A DNA stretch of 64,000 nucleotides from Thermoplasmatales archaeon E-plasma (GCA_000496135.1 KI542675.1:694957-758956), one strand, 5' to 3'; positions 37,211 through 46,502 are shown, counted from the stretch's first letter. The notes: a model not told the origin generated them from the sequence alone. Numbers and translations are program-made.

Positions 37211-37864
37211 ATGGCTGGAGAAAAAGGACAGAGAAGAGTAAAGGATAAATGGAGAGAGAAGAAGTGGTTCTCAATAATGGCACCGAATCAGCTTGGTGGT
37301 AAGGAAATTGCCCTGAGCCCAGCCGTCAATGGCGAGGAATTAGTAGGAAGAAAAGTGGAAGTACCAGTATCAGATTTTACGGGAAATTTTAAGAAATCAA
37401 ATTCGAAATTAATTTTTCAGGTTGTTTCATGCACGGGTCTTAAGTGTTCTTCAAGTTTTGCAGGTCATATTGTCAGTGATGATTACATAAGAAGAATGGT
37501 CAGAAGAAGAAAGGAGAGGCTTGATGTAATTACTGAAATTAAAACCACGGACGGCTTTACCATGGCCCTCAAAACGGTTGCAGTTACAGACAGCAAACTT
37601 ACTGCTACAAAGAGAGCTGAACTCAGAGAGGCAATTCTGACATTTCTAAATGAAAAAACATCAAATATGAGTTTCTATGAATTTGCAAGATATGTAATCG
37701 GCGACGAAATATATTCAAATATTGTTGATGCGGTAAGAGACATATACCCACTGAAAAAAATAGAAATAAGACGCTCGGAGCTTATCAGCTCAGGCAAAGA
37801 AGCTTATGAGTTCATTGAGCCTACGGACGAACAGAAACCACCTGAAGTAGAACCAGCACAATAA
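37211..37864 (+). CDS. rps3ae: 30S ribosomal protein S3Ae
   Basis: A 217-residue archaeal S3Ae (S1e). Conserved parts are KWREKKWFSIMAP (12-24), GRKVEVPVSDFTG (about 46-58), and YIRRMVRRRKERLD (about 95-108), which contacts rRNA. A Glu/Pro-rich tail (EPTDEQKPPEVEPAQ) is typical. AGAGGGATTTA precedes the ATG. The tRNA-Met gene follows 7 bp after its stop and may be cotranscribed. Confidence 0.94.
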   Translation: MAGEKGQRRVKDKWREKKWFSIMAPNQLGGKEIALSPAVNGEELVGRKVEVPVSDFTGNFKKSNSKLIFQVVSCTGLKCSSSFAGHIVSDDYIRRMVRRRKERLDVITEIKTTDGFTMALKTVAVTDSKLTATKRAELREAILTFLNEKTSNMSFYEFARYVIGDEIYSNIVDAVRDIYPLKKIEIRRSELISSGKEAYEFIEPTDEQKPPEVEPAQ

Positions 37865-37871
37865 AATCTGA

Positions 37872-37962
37872 GCCGGGGTGGCTTAGTTGGTAGAGCGCCG
37901 GACTCATAGGAATATAATTCTGAGAAATCCGGAGGTCTCGGGTTCAATCCCCGATCCCGGCA
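37872..37962 (+). tRNA. Elongator tRNA-Met (CAT) with 18-nt intron
   Basis: Acceptor GCCGGGG pairs with the 3' end CCCCGAT..CCCGGCA region (discriminator A, no CCA). The anticodon stem CCGGA/TCCGG encloses CTCATA (37903-37908), an intron at 37909-37926, and A38 (37927). The intron sits between positions 37 and 38, the usual archaeal site, and contains GAATATAATTC, which folds as a 4-bp helix; flanking CTCA/TGAG gives a bulge-helix-bulge-like fold. The spliced RNA is 73 nt. The acceptor and D-arm match thermoplasmatal elongator Met; a CAU-anticodon tRNA-Ile is less likely. Confidence 0.92.
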
Positions 37963-37984
37963 TATAACCGTTTTGTTTGTGAAG

Positions 37985-38540
37985 TTGAATTCTTTGTCAT
38001 TACCAGAATAATGATTAAAGCAAACGCCCCTATTTTTAATGAAATTAAATAAGTATCCAAGAAAAGAAGGCATTTGAGGATAGCCCATGCCCAGCCAGGC
38101 AATCCAGCCAATACTAAAAGCGATAAAAGCAGAAATAGTTACCCTGTCTTTTTTCCACTTTGGAAAGGAGATTGAACCCATAAGCTACCAGCTTAAAAGA
38201 ATAAGTTCAGAATTTAGGTTATCACTAAACTTACCTGTTAAAAGGAACGAATTTTGCCAAAGAACCTCAAAAAAGGTTACCCATAGGAATGGTACACCTA
38301 TTGAAAGAGGGATGGAAAGAATTCCATCATATCTGAACCAGTAGAGTGATATTAAAAATGAGAATACAGATAGGAAGTATGTAAGTGGAAATAATGTATT
38401 CTGGTGGAACGGTGATAAACTAGCACTAACTGCAAAAAGAAGTATTCCCGTTTCAACGTTTATTATAATGAAGAATGTAGATGTAAGGAATAGGAAACTG
38501 AAATATATATTCTTCTATTCCTCTTTTCGCTTAAATTCAT
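37985..38540 (-). pseudogene. Decayed multi-pass membrane protein gene
   Basis: Translating the minus strand gives a start-like MNLSEKRNR at 38540, then after a shift near 38510 a long open frame (38514-38188) reading FSFLFLTSTFFIIINVETG, LFPLTYFLSVFSFLISLYWF and VPFLWVTFFEVLWQNSFLL. A TAG at 38187-38185 is followed in the same frame by TISAFIAFSIGWIAWLGMGY. A second shift near 38050 recovers the hydrophobic GAFALIIILVMTKN before the sequence runs into the tRNA gene. At least four membrane segments survive across two frameshifts and one stop. The family is not recognised. The IS3-type element begins about 70 bp upstream of its start. Confidence 0.7.
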
Positions 38541-38648
38541 CAACACGAGCACCAGCAATATTATTTAACCTAGAATGGAAATTACACACGTGAATACTAT
38601 GCCTAATACATTGATCCGCTCCAGCAGAATTTGGAACACTTCTCCTCT

Positions 38649-39518
38649 CTAATCATCTAGTGTCACCTCAACTTCTTTCTTCTCGAATCTTTCCCTGAAT
38701 GCTTTATCGTTCAGGAACTTCCTCCTGAACTCCCTTGGAGGAAGATAATCAATGGATGAATGCGGCCTGCATTCATTGTAATCATAGAATGCCTTTTCTA
38801 TCTCTATGGAAGCATCATTAAAGTTCCTGAACTCGTTTGGCCATATGTAATCTGTCTTGATTGAGTTATGGAACGATTCAATATTTCCATTATCTTCAGG
38901 AGTGTGTTTCTGTATATATTCCAGCTTGATACCCAGTAATTTCATGGCACTCCTGAACTCCTTTGAGATATACTGGGGACCGTTGTCTGTCCTCAATACC
39001 AGACCGTCCGGAACTGTTCCGTTGAATGCTATCAGAACAGCATTCTCCACAGATCGTATGGCATCCCTTGCCATGCAGGATCGGGAATAATGGTATCCCT
39101 GCCATTCCTTGGTAAAACAATCCTTTATGCACATCAGATAGGTCATTCCCGACTCAGTTGGAATATAAGTGATGTCAGTTTGCCAGAGCTGATCCGGTCC
39201 ATGCGGATGGAAGAGATTCCTGGTCTTTGTTCTACCCCTGTGTTTCGATACAGGAAGATTCAGATTGTTATCCTTCAGAACCTTCCTGACGGTCTTCTGA
39301 TTCACCGCTGTACCCTGATTCCTCAGTACTGCCCACACTCTCCTGTATCCGTATGTCGGTCTTTCTGATGCAATGTCCCTGATCCTTGTCCTTATGGAAG
39401 GATCAAGCCTTTCAACATGCCTCTCCCTGGGTCTGTAATAATATCCTGACAGTGATATTCCGGATATTCTTGATATCTCCCTGAGAGGTATCTGATCCTT
39501 GAGATCATTGATCACCAT
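38649..39518 (-). CDS. IS3-family transposase OrfB (integrase core)
   Basis: 289 residues. An HTH_21-type region (RIRDIASERPTYGYRRVW, about 45-62) precedes an rve integrase core with the DDE residues in WQTDITYI (about 115), LRTDNGPQY (about 180) and NGNIESFHN (about 214), then the C-terminal YNECRPHSSIDYLPPREF. All catalytic residues are present, so it could be active if OrfA or a frameshifted OrfAB were made. It starts in the orfA stop (TAATG). A run of seven A lies about 25 bp upstream of its start, suitable for the programmed shift of this family. Confidence 0.93.
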   Translation of the reverse strand: MVINDLKDQIPLREISRISGISLSGYYYRPRERHVERLDPSIRTRIRDIASERPTYGYRRVWAVLRNQGTAVNQKTVRKVLKDNNLNLPVSKHRGRTKTRNLFHPHGPDQLWQTDITYIPTESGMTYLMCIKDCFTKEWQGYHYSRSCMARDAIRSVENAVLIAFNGTVPDGLVLRTDNGPQYISKEFRSAMKLLGIKLEYIQKHTPEDNGNIESFHNSIKTDYIWPNEFRNFNDASIEIEKAFYDYNECRPHSSIDYLPPREFRRKFLNDKAFRERFEKKEVEVTLDD

Positions 39519-39796
39519 TATCTTGACCTCCCTTGAAGCCTTTTTTTAAAAGCGTCTATGACCAGTGACTGATCTCCTATGATCGTCTTCAGATCCTGTA
39601 TCTCCTCATCCCTTGAATCAGAATTCCTTCTCTGAGCCAGTGCTGACTTACCGCCCTGGATGAACTGTTCCCTCCATTTGATCATCTGTACAGGATATAT
39701 GCCGTGCCTCCAGCATATTTCAGCCTGTGTCACATTGTCTGTGAAAGATTCCATGACTATCTGGAACTTCTCCTATGCTGAATATTTGGATTTCAT
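39518..39796 (-). pseudogene. IS3-family OrfA with premature TAG
   Basis: The HTH protein of the element. From ATG 39796 the frame reads MKSKYSA, then TAG (39775-39773), then EKFQIVMESFTDNVTQAEIC and RRHG-like WRHGIYPVQMIKWRE. The family has a Glu where the stop lies (SAEEKFQIV), so a single GAG-to-TAG change explains it. Reinitiation at ATG 39754 would give a 78-residue protein lacking the first HTH helix. With OrfA damaged, autonomous transposition of this copy is doubtful. Confidence 0.8.
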
Positions 39797-39913
39797 GAAG
39801 AGATCTCCATGATCCGGAAAACCGCTTTTCGCATGCTCTTTATGTATCCGTTCATCTCTATAATATTATTATCATAGTGTTCCAGTTCTGTGATGGTGCA
39901 GGTCACCTTTAAA

Positions 39914-40687
39914 TTAACTTGGAGAGGGAGGAATATTTATAAATTCACCCCCTGTCAGAGTATCTACGGCGATGAATGTAGTTACGTTCGCATCGCCCAT
40001 AGTCCCTTTTATTTCTTGTATATTGATATTAGTCCTCAAGGAAAGATAAAAATTACCGGTTACACTAACATTCCAAATTCCTCCTACTGATTCAATTCGG
40101 TTTAGCGCGCTTAATAAGATCAAGGTAAATTTTTGTCCATAAGTGTTCTGAATTGTGAAATTTATGTAATTTAAAGATATATTGCCATCTATAGAATTTA
40201 ATGATAAGCTATAATCCGCTGGACTGCTAGAAATTGTTATTGCTGAAAGTGAAATTACTGGGGTGAGGGGCTCAAAGCTGAGAGCGATGTTAATTTGGCT
40301 TGGATATGAATTATTACCCCCTGTCGCTGATGGGTTGTTGCCTCCTACCTCAACGACACCACTATACCCATTTCCGTTTGTTTCCCCCGATTGAGTCATC
40401 TTGTATCCAAACTCTGGTATTATACTATAATTATAAGTTCCATATTCTAATGATAAAAAAATTAATTCTGAGGAATTTGTTGATTTTGTTTCAGTATAAT
40501 CAGTGCCATATACTTTTACCGTCCAATTATTTTTATTAACTATTCCTGTTTCTGTGAAAATAATTTCCCCAGTATTTACTTTATGCTCTTTCTGAATATA
40601 TGAACTATAATAATAATAATCAAAAGAACCAAAAGCAATTAGAATAAATATAATTCCTATCACTATCATTTTTTGATTGCTTTTCAT
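39914..40687 (-). CDS. Membrane-anchored extracellular protein
   Basis: 257 residues. An N-terminal signal anchor (about 7-26) is followed by one copy of the envelope repeat found in other proteins of this window (IIFTETGIVNKNNWTVKVYG ... LEYGTYNYSI, about 41-90), a Gly/Asn linker, and a beta-rich domain (about 135-257). The latter has alternating hydrophobic strands and an LEA2-like feel (SLNYINFTIQNTYGQKFTL), a weak guess. There is no C-terminal helix, unlike its relatives. The IS element ends only 9 bp beyond the stop, so the original C-terminus may have been lost. Confidence 0.65.
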   Translation of the reverse strand: MKSNQKMIVIGIIFILIAFGSFDYYYYSSYIQKEHKVNTGEIIFTETGIVNKNNWTVKVYGTDYTETKSTNSSELIFLSLEYGTYNYSIIPEFGYKMTQSGETNGNGYSGVVEVGGNNPSATGGNNSYPSQINIALSFEPLTPVISLSAITISSSPADYSLSLNSIDGNISLNYINFTIQNTYGQKFTLILLSALNRIESVGGIWNVSVTGNFYLSLRTNINIQEIKGTMGDANVTTFIAVDTLTGGEFINIPPSPS

Positions 40688-40770
40688 GTCGGTTCGTTAT
40701 ATAGTATATATGGATGTTATTAAACATTACTTTAGTATCAAGGAGCCAAATCATTAATACAATGCAATCT

Positions 40771-40780
40771 CGTATAAACT
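40771..40780 (+). promoter_or_regulatory. TATA box of small membrane protein gene
   Basis: CGTATAAACT lies about 27 bp upstream of the ATG at 40803, right for a nearly leaderless mRNA. Confidence 0.45.
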
Positions 40781-40802
40781 TATTGCCAGTTAAGGAATAA
40801 AC

Positions 40803-40910
40803 ATGGCAGAAATTAAAATGAAACTTCCAAACAAAAAGCAGGTTTTGACCATACTGATTATCATTATGCTCCTCGGATATGGTATTCTGTTTCTGGCATC
40901 TATTTTATAG
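40803..40910 (+). CDS. 35-residue single-helix membrane protein
   Basis: A tiny frame: a basic, soluble N-terminus (MAEIKMKLPNKKQ) followed by one membrane helix (VLTILIIIMLLGYGILFLAS) and a stop at 40908-40910. AAGGA precedes the ATG and a TATA box sits at the expected distance, which is why I keep it. The size and topology recall small translocon or respiratory-complex subunits, but I cannot assign it. Confidence 0.55.
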   Translation: MAEIKMKLPNKKQVLTILIIIMLLGYGILFLASIL

Positions 40911-41196
40911 GTTGGTAATTCCTCACTCAACAAAAATATCTGCGCGTGTGAAGATAGTATTGCTTATGGCATCCAAGAACTTTTTAAAAATCAATCATAA
41001 TGTGAGTTTTGCTGATATTGTGGTAAGTACATAATTTCATTTTTTAAGTGTAAGTATTTTGAATTACCACAAATTGATACAAAAATATAATATGTAACTT
41101 AACATGATATCATTACTGAATTAAATCTGCTAAAATAGTGGATCCATATCTGATAACATAAATGGAATCTATGGATCAAATGCACGAGGGGAAGAA

Positions 41197-43848
41197 ATGA
41201 ATAAAATAATAGAAAAGAGAACTGGTGAGACGGAGGAGTTTCAGCCCAGAAAGATAACCGAGGCAATTTTTAAGGCCATGCTGTCCGTGGGAAAGGGAAA
41301 TCTTGATGACGCAGAGATACTGACAAACCAGGTTTTGAATATTCTTAATAAAATTCCACGGAAGACCACAGTAGAGGATGTTCAGGATATTGTCATAAAT
41401 GTCCTGATGAACGAAAATCTTCAGGGTAGAACTTTTGCTGACGTTGCGGAATCATATATTCTGTACAGAGACAACAGGAGAAGGATAAGAGAGGAGAAGA
41501 AGAGGATTGAAAACAGCCTTAAAAATAGTGTAAGACATGAGGCTTCTAAAGATTCATCCGGATCCATGGAGACTTTGCAGTTAAACCTGAAAATAATGCC
41601 TACAACTGTAACTAATCGTCTTGGACAGAAAGTTCCAATTGATGTGAGTAAGATAAGAGATGTTGTTTCTGAAGCATGCAGGGGTCTTGCAGGGGTTGAT
41701 CCCCTTGTACTGGAAATGGATTCACAGATACATTTCTTTGACGGGATATCAACGCGTAAAATACAGGAAACTCTCATCAGGGTTGCTAACGAGAAAACAT
41801 CTGTAAATCAGCCGAACTGGACAATGGCAGCTGCCCGCCTTCTTCTCCACGATCTTTACGGGGAGGCTTCAAGAAACAGAAACGAAGCCTTTAAGAAATA
41901 CGGTAATTTCTATAACCTTGTCGTTAAACTGACCCAAATAGGAAGATACGATCCACGCGTGATGAAAGAATATTCCAGAGAGCAGCTTGAGGAACTTGGT
42001 CAGTACATTAAGCCTGAAAGAGACGAACTCTTTACCTTTGCAGGTGCAAAGCACATCAGTGATCGATACTGTATAAGAGGCCTTGAAAACGAGGTAATGG
42101 AACTACCTCAGGAGGCTTTCATGGGAATAGCTGCATTTCTTGCCATTGCTGAGAAGCCCTCTGAGCGTATGAGATGGGCAAGGCAGTTTTATGACGTTCT
42201 TTCCAATCTTTACATCACCATGGCTACTCCAACACTTGCCAACGCCAGAAGGATAAACGGGCAACTCAGTTCCTGTTTCATTGATACGCCGGAAGATTCT
42301 CTTCAGGGTATTTTCGATGGCCTGAGAACATTCTCCAAGGTGTCTCAGAATGGAGGGGGAATGGGTGTTTATATTGGAAAACTGAGAAGTCTTGGCAGTT
42401 CAATTAGAGGATATAAGGGTGCAGGGAGCGGTGTGATCCCATGGGTCAGGTTATATAATGATACAGCTGTCTCAGTGAATCAGCTTGGACAAAGGGCCGG
42501 TGCAGCAAGTATATGGCTTGATATTTGGCATAAGGATATCCTGGATTTCCTGGATCTGAAAACCAATAGCGGAGATGACAGACGGAAAGCCCATGATATA
42601 TTTCCAAGCATATGTGTTCCTGACAAATTCTACAAAGAACTTGAGGTGGATGGTGACTGGTACCTCTTTGATCCCAACGAAATCCGTGAAAAGAAAGGTT
42701 ACAGCCTTGAAGATTTCTATGGAGAAGAATGGGAGAAGAGATATGATGAGCTAAGTGCAGATGAGGACATATCAAGGAAAACAATTCCTGCTCTTGAGAT
42801 AATGGCGTCCATACTAAAGAGCCTGTATGAAACTGGTGGACCTTTCATCTTCAATCGTGATACGGTCAACAGAATGAACCCAAACAAACATGCGGGAATG
42901 ATATATTCCTCAAATCTTTGCACGGAAATATGCCAGAATATGTCATCAACCAGACTTATGGAAACAAGAATTGAAAATGATAAGGTTGTTGAGATTTATT
43001 CTCCGGGTGACCTTGTTGTATGTAATCTCTCATCGATTAACATGGGACGAACGAACACTGTTGAGAAGGTGAATGAGATTGTGCCCGTTCAGATAAGGAT
43101 GCTTGACAATGTAATTTCCATGAATAATCTGCCGCTGGACCAGGCTACAAGGACAAATATGCGATATAGAGCCATCGGTGTGGGAATATCAGGTTATCAT
43201 CAGTTCCTTGCTGTTAGGGGTATCGAATGGGAGTCTGAGGAACATCTTAAGATCATGGATGAATTTTTTGAGGAAATAAACTATGTGGCAATCAAAACTT
43301 CAATGGAACTGGCCATTGAAAGAGGAGAATACCCACTTTTCAAAGGCAGTGACTGGGATAACGGTGACTACTTTAAACTAAGGAATTATAACTCAGAACG
43401 ATGGAATAAACTTGCTGAGCAGGTACACAAGCATGGTTTAAGGAATGGATATATAATGGCCATTGCCCCCACTGGTTCAACATCTGTTATTGCCGGTTCA
43501 ACAGCGGGCATAGACCCCATATTCAAACCTGTGTTTGTTGAAGAAAAGAAAGGATTCATAATTAAACAGGTGGCTCCTGATCTGAATCCACACACGCTTC
43601 CTTTCTATAAAGGCGCACACAGGATAGATCAGATGTGGAGCATCAGGGCAGCAGCCATAAGGCAGAGGCATCTGGATCAATCTCAGTCAATGAACATCTA
43701 CGCCACAGAAGGAATGGATGAACAGGCTTTCCTGAACCTTTATTACGAGGCATGGAGACTGGGAATTAAAACTGTTTACTACTTTAGAAACTTTACGATG
43801 GACGAGGATGAACCAAATGATCCATCATGTGAGGCATGTCAGGCATAG
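41197..43848 (+). CDS. nrdA: Class I ribonucleoside-diphosphate reductase, alpha subunit
   Basis: 883 residues. An ATP-cone (about 1-95: KIIEKRTGETEEFQPRKITEAI) is followed by a second cone-like region (about 125-215) and the ten-stranded barrel. Active-site residues are SSCFIDTPEDS and NLCTEI (Cys, Asn and Glu), the radical-relay Tyr pair in TVYYFRNFT, and the C-terminal CEACQA cysteines that re-reduce the active site. Two N-terminal cone-like modules imply allosteric dATP control. It makes deoxynucleotides together with the beta subunit whose ATG lies 8 bp downstream; thioredoxin at 53.3 kb is a plausible reductant. Confidence 0.95.
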   Translation: MNKIIEKRTGETEEFQPRKITEAIFKAMLSVGKGNLDDAEILTNQVLNILNKIPRKTTVEDVQDIVINVLMNENLQGRTFADVAESYILYRDNRRRIREEKKRIENSLKNSVRHEASKDSSGSMETLQLNLKIMPTTVTNRLGQKVPIDVSKIRDVVSEACRGLAGVDPLVLEMDSQIHFFDGISTRKIQETLIRVANEKTSVNQPNWTMAAARLLLHDLYGEASRNRNEAFKKYGNFYNLVVKLTQIGRYDPRVMKEYSREQLEELGQYIKPERDELFTFAGAKHISDRYCIRGLENEVMELPQEAFMGIAAFLAIAEKPSERMRWARQFYDVLSNLYITMATPTLANARRINGQLSSCFIDTPEDSLQGIFDGLRTFSKVSQNGGGMGVYIGKLRSLGSSIRGYKGAGSGVIPWVRLYNDTAVSVNQLGQRAGAASIWLDIWHKDILDFLDLKTNSGDDRRKAHDIFPSICVPDKFYKELEVDGDWYLFDPNEIREKKGYSLEDFYGEEWEKRYDELSADEDISRKTIPALEIMASILKSLYETGGPFIFNRDTVNRMNPNKHAGMIYSSNLCTEICQNMSSTRLMETRIENDKVVEIYSPGDLVVCNLSSINMGRTNTVEKVNEIVPVQIRMLDNVISMNNLPLDQATRTNMRYRAIGVGISGYHQFLAVRGIEWESEEHLKIMDEFFEEINYVAIKTSMELAIERGEYPLFKGSDWDNGDYFKLRNYNSERWNKLAEQVHKHGLRNGYIMAIAPTGSTSVIAGSTAGIDPIFKPVFVEEKKGFIIKQVAPDLNPHTLPFYKGAHRIDQMWSIRAAAIRQRHLDQSQSMNIYATEGMDEQAFLNLYYEAWRLGIKTVYYFRNFTMDEDEPNDPSCEACQA

Positions 43849-43856
43849 GTGATAAA

Positions 43857-44906
43857 ATGGAACATAAAAAATTATTTAACCCGGAAGGAACAAGAGAAAG
43901 ATCAGAGCAGAGACTTGTTGGAGGACCATCAACCAATTTGCTGGAATTTGACAATTGTAAATATACATGGGCCGAACCATTGTACAAGAAAATGAGGAGT
44001 TTTTTCTGGATACCGGACGAGATACCTCTTGTTGATGATAAAAAACAGTACTCCACACTTACACCGGAAGAACAGGAGGCTTACAAGAAAACCCTTTCAT
44101 TTCTAATATTCCTTGATAGCATCCAGATTGACAATCTGGGTGCTGTTGCTTCTTATATTACTGCCCCGGAGGTCACTGCATGTCTCAAGGCACAGGCGTT
44201 CTTCGAAACGATCCATGCACAGAGTTATGATTATCTTCTCACATCTGTTGTGGATCATATTACAAGAGAAGCCGTCTATGATTTGTGGAGAGAGGATGAG
44301 CACCTGGCACGAAGGAACAGGTTTATAACAGATCTCTATGAGAAATTTATATCAGATCCAACACCCCATAATTTCATCATGTCGTGTATGGCCGATTTTC
44401 TTCTTGAAGGAATATATTTCTACAGCGGTTTTGCATTCTTCTACACACTTGGCCGTCAGGACAAAATGGGGGGAACAGTAAGCATGATCAGACTTATACA
44501 GAGAGACGAAAACACACATCTGGCACTTTTCACCCATATTATGAGAACTCTCAGGGAAGAAAATCCTTCATGGTTTGATGAGAGCATATTAAATGAACTC
44601 TCTGCCATGGTTCGAACGGCTGTTGAACACGAAATAAGCTGGGGAAAATATGTTACCAGAAATCAAATACTTGGGCTAAGTGATCAGGCAATAGAAGCTT
44701 ACATAAAATATCTCGGAAATGTTAGAAGTCAGGCCATTGATCTCCCGGAACTCTACCCGGAATTCAGAACGAATCCCCTATCATGGATAGATTCGTATTC
44801 CTCAATGAACTCAACAAAAACTGACTTTTTCGAAAGAAGGGTTACCAACTATACAAAAACTGGAACCGGAATAAATCTGGGAAGATTAAAACCTCCACAG
44901 AAATAA
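43857..44906 (+). CDS. nrdB: Class I ribonucleotide reductase, beta subunit
   Basis: 349 residues from ATG 43857, behind AGGTGAT; an ATG at 43836 lies inside nrdA. A ferritin-like fold carries the dinuclear metal site: Asp in FLDSIQID, Glu and His in ETIHAQSYDYL, a later Glu in DFLLEGIYF, and Glu/His in RDENTHLALF. A Tyr stands four residues after the His of ETIH, the usual radical position, so it is a Tyr-radical type R2, not the radical-less Ic class. The Fe or Mn preference cannot be told. Confidence 0.94.
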   Translation: MEHKKLFNPEGTRERSEQRLVGGPSTNLLEFDNCKYTWAEPLYKKMRSFFWIPDEIPLVDDKKQYSTLTPEEQEAYKKTLSFLIFLDSIQIDNLGAVASYITAPEVTACLKAQAFFETIHAQSYDYLLTSVVDHITREAVYDLWREDEHLARRNRFITDLYEKFISDPTPHNFIMSCMADFLLEGIYFYSGFAFFYTLGRQDKMGGTVSMIRLIQRDENTHLALFTHIMRTLREENPSWFDESILNELSAMVRTAVEHEISWGKYVTRNQILGLSDQAIEAYIKYLGNVRSQAIDLPELYPEFRTNPLSWIDSYSSMNSTKTDFFERRVTNYTKTGTGINLGRLKPPQK

Positions 44907-44909
44907 TAT

Positions 44910-46502
44910 CTATTTTATTTGTGGAGGTTCAAGATAAACCTCTATTAAATTAACACCACTTTTATTTCTTGCCTCTGTAAATACTTCAAGAAACTGTCCT
45001 TTACCATTAACAAGATAATGGTTTGCCTTAAAGCTGGAGGCAAGCATCCTGAAATCAGGATTTGTGAAGGAAATAAACTCTGGTTTAAAGCCCATATCCA
45101 CCTGTTTCTTTTCTATTAAACTGTATCTTCTGTCATTGAATATTATATATACAAAATCGATACCAAGACGATAAGCTGTTTCCATCTCCTGTACATTCAT
45201 CAGAAATCCTCCGTCACCTCCAATTCCAATTACCTCATGATCAGGAAGAGTTAGTTTTGTTGCGATGCATGCTGGCAACGAAGCCCCCATAGACGCAAAT
45301 CCATTATAGATTATGGTCTTCCCTGCTATTTTCGGATGAAACCATCTTGATACCCAAACTTTATGCAGACCTACATCTGATATGACCATTGTGTTATTAT
45401 TGACCTGTTCGGTCAGTACTTTCATAACTTCTTTTGGCAGTGATTCAAATTCATTCCTGGATGAAAGCATCTCTTCAAGTCTTCTTTTTCTGATGTCATC
45501 ATGCAGGGTTGTATCACTTCTTTTCTTCACAAGTTTTGTGAGGGCATCAACACTTCTACCTATTTCTCCCGTTAGATCAAATTCACACTGAAAATGGCTG
45601 TCCGTTTCAGAGGGATATGTGTTTATATTTACTATATGCCTTGATCTATCTTCATTCCATATGACTGGATCGTATTCTACAAGATCAAATCCCACAGATA
45701 TGATAAAATCTGAAGAGTGAAGTGGTCTCATTCCCTTAGGATACGGTTTTCCTCCTACAGCAAACAAATTTCTGGGATGATTGTATGGAAGAATTCCTTT
45801 TGCCATAAATGTAGTTACCAGGGGAATTCCGGTTTTATTTACAAATTGCGCAAGACTGTCCCATGCTCTTCTTCTGATAACGCCGTTACCTGCAAGTATA
45901 ACGGGGTTTGATGACTCATTGATAGCTTTTGCGGCCTTTTCTATGAGATCAAAAGGCACTGATGAAAGTTCAGTAGTAGTAGGTTCCAGCAATGGCACAA
46001 AATCTGTCTCAATGGCAGCAACATCTTCACTTAGCTGAATATGGGTTGCGCCTGGCTGTTCCTGTATACTCAAATTAAATGCCTTTCTCACAATTTCAGG
46101 AATGGTGTCAGCTACTATGACAGGAAGATTATACTTTGTAATTCCGGAAAACAGGGCTATTGTGTTCACATTCTGATGTGACTCCTTATGGAGTCTCTCT
46201 CTTGATGCCTGTCCAGTAATGGCTACAAGGGGAACTTTATCAAGATGAGCGTTTGCAACACCAGTCAGGAGATTTGTTGCCCCCGGCCCAAGTGTTGACA
46301 GGCATACTCCAGGCTTTCCAGTTATTCTCCCATAGGCATCAGCCATGAATGCTGCGCCCTGTTCATGTCTGGTTAGAATAAATCTGATATTTGATCTTGA
46401 AATTGAATCCAGAAGATCTATATTCTCCTCTCCAGGCAGGCCAAATATGAACTTAACCTTCTCATTCTCCAGTGCCTTAACAAATAGATCGCTTGCCTTC
46501 AT
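44910..46502 (-). CDS. Thiamine-diphosphate enzyme, acetolactate synthase large-subunit type
   Basis: 530 residues with three TPP-enzyme domains. The activating Glu is in TRHEQGAAFMADAYGR (about 45-60), the central domain begins near 190, and the ThDP-Mg motif is GGDGGFLMNVQEMETA, with the Asn equivalent within FNDRRYSLIEKKQ. It is short for a biosynthetic IlvB and no IlvN regulatory subunit is nearby, so a catabolic AlsS-like acetolactate synthase or another pyruvate-using carboligase is likely. It lies 34 bp downstream of an aldehyde dehydrogenase gene and is probably cotranscribed. It converges on nrdB with a 3-bp gap. Confidence 0.85.
   Translation of the reverse strand: MKASDLFVKALENEKVKFIFGLPGEENIDLLDSISRSNIRFILTRHEQGAAFMADAYGRITGKPGVCLSTLGPGATNLLTGVANAHLDKVPLVAITGQASRERLHKESHQNVNTIALFSGITKYNLPVIVADTIPEIVRKAFNLSIQEQPGATHIQLSEDVAAIETDFVPLLEPTTTELSSVPFDLIEKAAKAINESSNPVILAGNGVIRRRAWDSLAQFVNKTGIPLVTTFMAKGILPYNHPRNLFAVGGKPYPKGMRPLHSSDFIISVGFDLVEYDPVIWNEDRSRHIVNINTYPSETDSHFQCEFDLTGEIGRSVDALTKLVKKRSDTTLHDDIRKRRLEEMLSSRNEFESLPKEVMKVLTEQVNNNTMVISDVGLHKVWVSRWFHPKIAGKTIIYNGFASMGASLPACIATKLTLPDHEVIGIGGDGGFLMNVQEMETAYRLGIDFVYIIFNDRRYSLIEKKQVDMGFKPEFISFTNPDFRMLASSFKANHYLVNGKGQFLEVFTEARNKSGVNLIEVYLEPPQIK

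Larger units (their letters stand above)
38612..39905 (-). mobile_element. IS3-family insertion sequence
   Basis: About 1294 bp bounded by imperfect inverted repeats: TGATCCGCTCCAGCAGAATT at the left, and on the minus strand TGACCTGCACCATCACAGAA at the right, both continuing into TGGAACAC. It contains orfA and orfB in the order and overlap typical of the IS3 group. I see no matching direct repeats outside the ends (ACATT versus CCTTT). The right end is 9 bp from the stop of the surface-protein gene at 39914; the left end is about 70 bp from the dead membrane-protein gene. Confidence 0.88.

Noticed and set aside
368-39775. Four in-frame TAG codons (two in the ISL3 relic, one in the membrane pseudogene, one in OrfA) as a sign of pyrrolysine or stop reassignment
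   Set aside because: TAG ends clearly intact genes such as nrdA, the MetF-like gene and the MetE-like gene, and every read-through case sits in a mobile or otherwise broken gene.
38600-39912. Target-site duplication flanking the IS3 element
   Set aside because: Bases next to the two inverted repeats do not match at 3-5 bp.
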